A model generated the notes under the pieces. It worked only from the letters and a program-made list of their open reading frames with translations, had not been told where the DNA came from and made no database searches. Positions 12,786 through 14,847 of a DNA stretch of 14,847 nucleotides are shown here, one piece after another. The stretch covers positions 1 through 14,847 of the forward strand of contig CALDGN010000040.1 in NCBI GenBank assembly GCA_937942965.1, written 5' to 3'. The position numbers and the translations under genes are program-made. This DNA is from an uncultured Acidimicrobiales bacterium (GTDB taxonomy: Bacteria > Actinomycetota > Acidimicrobiia > Acidimicrobiales > UBA10347). Every line of letters begins with the position of its first letter. Positions within the stretch are counted from its first letter, which is position 1.

Positions 12786-13733
12786 TTGAGCGACTCGACG
12801 CAAGCATCCGATTCGCCGCAAGAGCCCGGTCGCTGGGTATCGACTGGCGCATCGTCGCCGGGCAAGAGTGACGACTACGACCCAGCTGCCGTCGTGGTTC
12901 GCAATGCGGCGACCGTTCTCATCCTCGACGAACGGCCCGACCTGCAGGTGCTGATGCTCAAGCGCAACGCCCGCTCGATTTTCGTCGGCGACATGTGGGT
13001 CTTCCCCGGAGGCGCCGTCGATACCGATGACGGCACGGCCGAAGCTGATGCGGTCGTTGCAGGCCGCACCGACGCCGAGTGCAGCGCCGAGCTTGGGATC
13101 GATGTGGGTGGCATCGCCTATTGGGTCGCCGTATTGCGTGAAACGTTCGAGGAAGCCGGCGTGCTGATCGCCCGCCACGGTGCCGACGGTGAGATCATCG
13201 ACTTCAGCGAGCCTGCGATCGCGGAGCGATTCGTCGCACATCGAGACGTCGTCAACACAACCGAGTCCGCATTCGTCAACGTGATTGCGAGCGAGGAACT
13301 GGCGCTCGATGGTGCAGGCGTCCACTACGTCGCGAACTGGGTGACGCCGCTTGGTCCACCTCGGCGCTACGACACGCGCTTCTTCGTGACCGCGATGCCG
13401 AGCGGCCAAGTGCCGTTGCATGACAACGACGAGGCCGTGCACCACGAGTGGGTGCGCGCTGCCGATGCCCTTGCGGCGAGCGAGGCCGGTGAGATGGTGA
13501 TGATGACGCCGACCCTGTCGATGCTGCAGCGTCTCGCCACCTTCTCATCGCTCGACGAAGCGCTCTCTTCGGCGGCGGCCGCGGACACGACCGTCGATGA
13601 GCAGATCCGGATTCGCTTCAACGTCGAAGGTCATGGCCGGATCGCCTATCCCGCTGACGCGGACTACGGCGAGTCGAGCCCCGACACCGAGAACGGCATG
13701 CTTCGCTGGCCTGCGGGTCCTGTCGCTGGCTGA
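12786..13733 (+). CDS. Nudix hydrolase of the NUDT19-like type
   Basis: The protein has 315 residues. The Nudix box is present but split: M-W-V-F-P-G-G (70-76) and R-E-T-F-E-E-A-G (118-125) are about 40 residues apart instead of the usual dozen or so. Such an insertion is known in the NUDT19/RP2-like branch, whose characterised animal members cleave CoA and acyl-CoA. The arginine and glutamates that bind magnesium in the box are intact. Nudix enzymes hydrolyse nucleoside diphosphates linked to another group; the substrate here is not certain. TTG 12786, three bases after the previous stop, is the only start that keeps the N-terminal extension. The first 30 residues are Ser/Pro-rich and probably disordered, so a later start near residue 35 is possible. 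It converges on gpmI. Confidence 0.85.
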   Translation: MSDSTQASDSPQEPGRWVSTGASSPGKSDDYDPAAVVVRNAATVLILDERPDLQVLMLKRNARSIFVGDMWVFPGGAVDTDDGTAEADAVVAGRTDAECSAELGIDVGGIAYWVAVLRETFEEAGVLIARHGADGEIIDFSEPAIAERFVAHRDVVNTTESAFVNVIASEELALDGAGVHYVANWVTPLGPPRRYDTRFFVTAMPSGQVPLHDNDEAVHHEWVRAADALAASEAGEMVMMTPTLSMLQRLATFSSLDEALSSAAAADTTVDEQIRIRFNVEGHGRIAYPADADYGESSPDTENGMLRWPAGPVAG

Positions 13734-13744
13734 AACCCGAATCA

Positions 13745-13770
13745 GGCCCTTGTGTAAGGAGCGGAGGGCC
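13745..13770. terminator. Inverted repeat between the Nudix gene and gpmI, possible terminator
   Basis: GGCCCT at 13745-13750 pairs with AGGGCC at 13765-13770 around a 14-base loop. An alternative smaller hairpin, CCTT/AAGG around GTGT, lies within it. Its place in the 49-base gap between convergent genes suggests a shared terminator. No U-tract is present on either strand. Confidence 0.4.
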
Positions 13771-13782
13771 AGCAGCGGAGTG

Positions 13783-14847
<1,065 letters not shown>

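Overview
The window is GC-rich and reads like an actinobacterial chromosome, probably from the Acidimicrobiia (Ilumatobacter-like). The evidence is strong G/C third positions, frequent GTG/TTG starts, several starts that look leaderless with a -10 element exactly 7-12 bases upstream, a mycothiol-type maleylpyruvate isomerase, and an actinobacterial-style TetR regulator. The lineage is inferred; there is no marker RNA gene here.

The most important feature is at 988-2505. A single reading frame contains two in-frame TGA codons (1657-1659 and 1684-1686) exactly nine codons apart. Sequence on both sides matches the linalool dehydratase/isomerase (LDI) fold. The two TGAs fall on the two catalytic cysteines of that family (C171 and C180, as I recall the Castellaniella enzyme). 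Just after the second TGA is a hairpin whose apical loop carries GGUCU, with G23 and U24 counted from the U of UGA. This is the same loop and register as the E. coli fdhF SECIS element. The best reading is an undescribed LDI-like selenoprotein with two selenocysteines, Sec224 and Sec233, that routine annotation would split in two or call a pseudogene.

Layout. At 1-537 is the C-terminal end of a cysteine-rich repeat protein, convergent with a small VOC/glyoxalase-like gene (557-922, minus). A 15-bp tandem repeat lies between the VOC gene and the selenoprotein. A collinear plus-strand series follows: selenoprotein, cysteine/thiol dioxygenase-like cupin, four-domain rhodanese, mycothiol-dependent maleylpyruvate isomerase-like protein, and a hydantoinase/dihydropyrimidinase-type amidohydrolase. 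The dioxygenase, rhodanese and isomerase genes overlap by one base each. Next come two membrane-bound GGDEF-EAL cyclic-di-GMP proteins, convergent with a 2-bp gap (7023-9350 plus, 9353-11533 minus). The second is divergent from a TetR regulator (11683-12243) across an AT-rich promoter region with a 12-bp palindrome. After that are a ferritin-like small protein, a NUDT19-like Nudix hydrolase, and, convergent at the right edge, most of gpmI (cofactor-independent phosphoglycerate mutase).

Together the 988-6965 genes suggest a thiol/sulfur (possibly selenium) linked catabolic module: a Sec-dependent hydro-lyase/isomerase-like enzyme beside thiol oxidation, sulfurtransfer and mycothiol-dependent steps. 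The substrate cannot be read from the sequence. The selenocysteine machinery (selA, selB, selC, selD) is not in this window and would have to be elsewhere in the genome. No rRNA, tRNA, CRISPR array or insertion sequence was seen, and there is no gene-free stretch longer than 300 bases.
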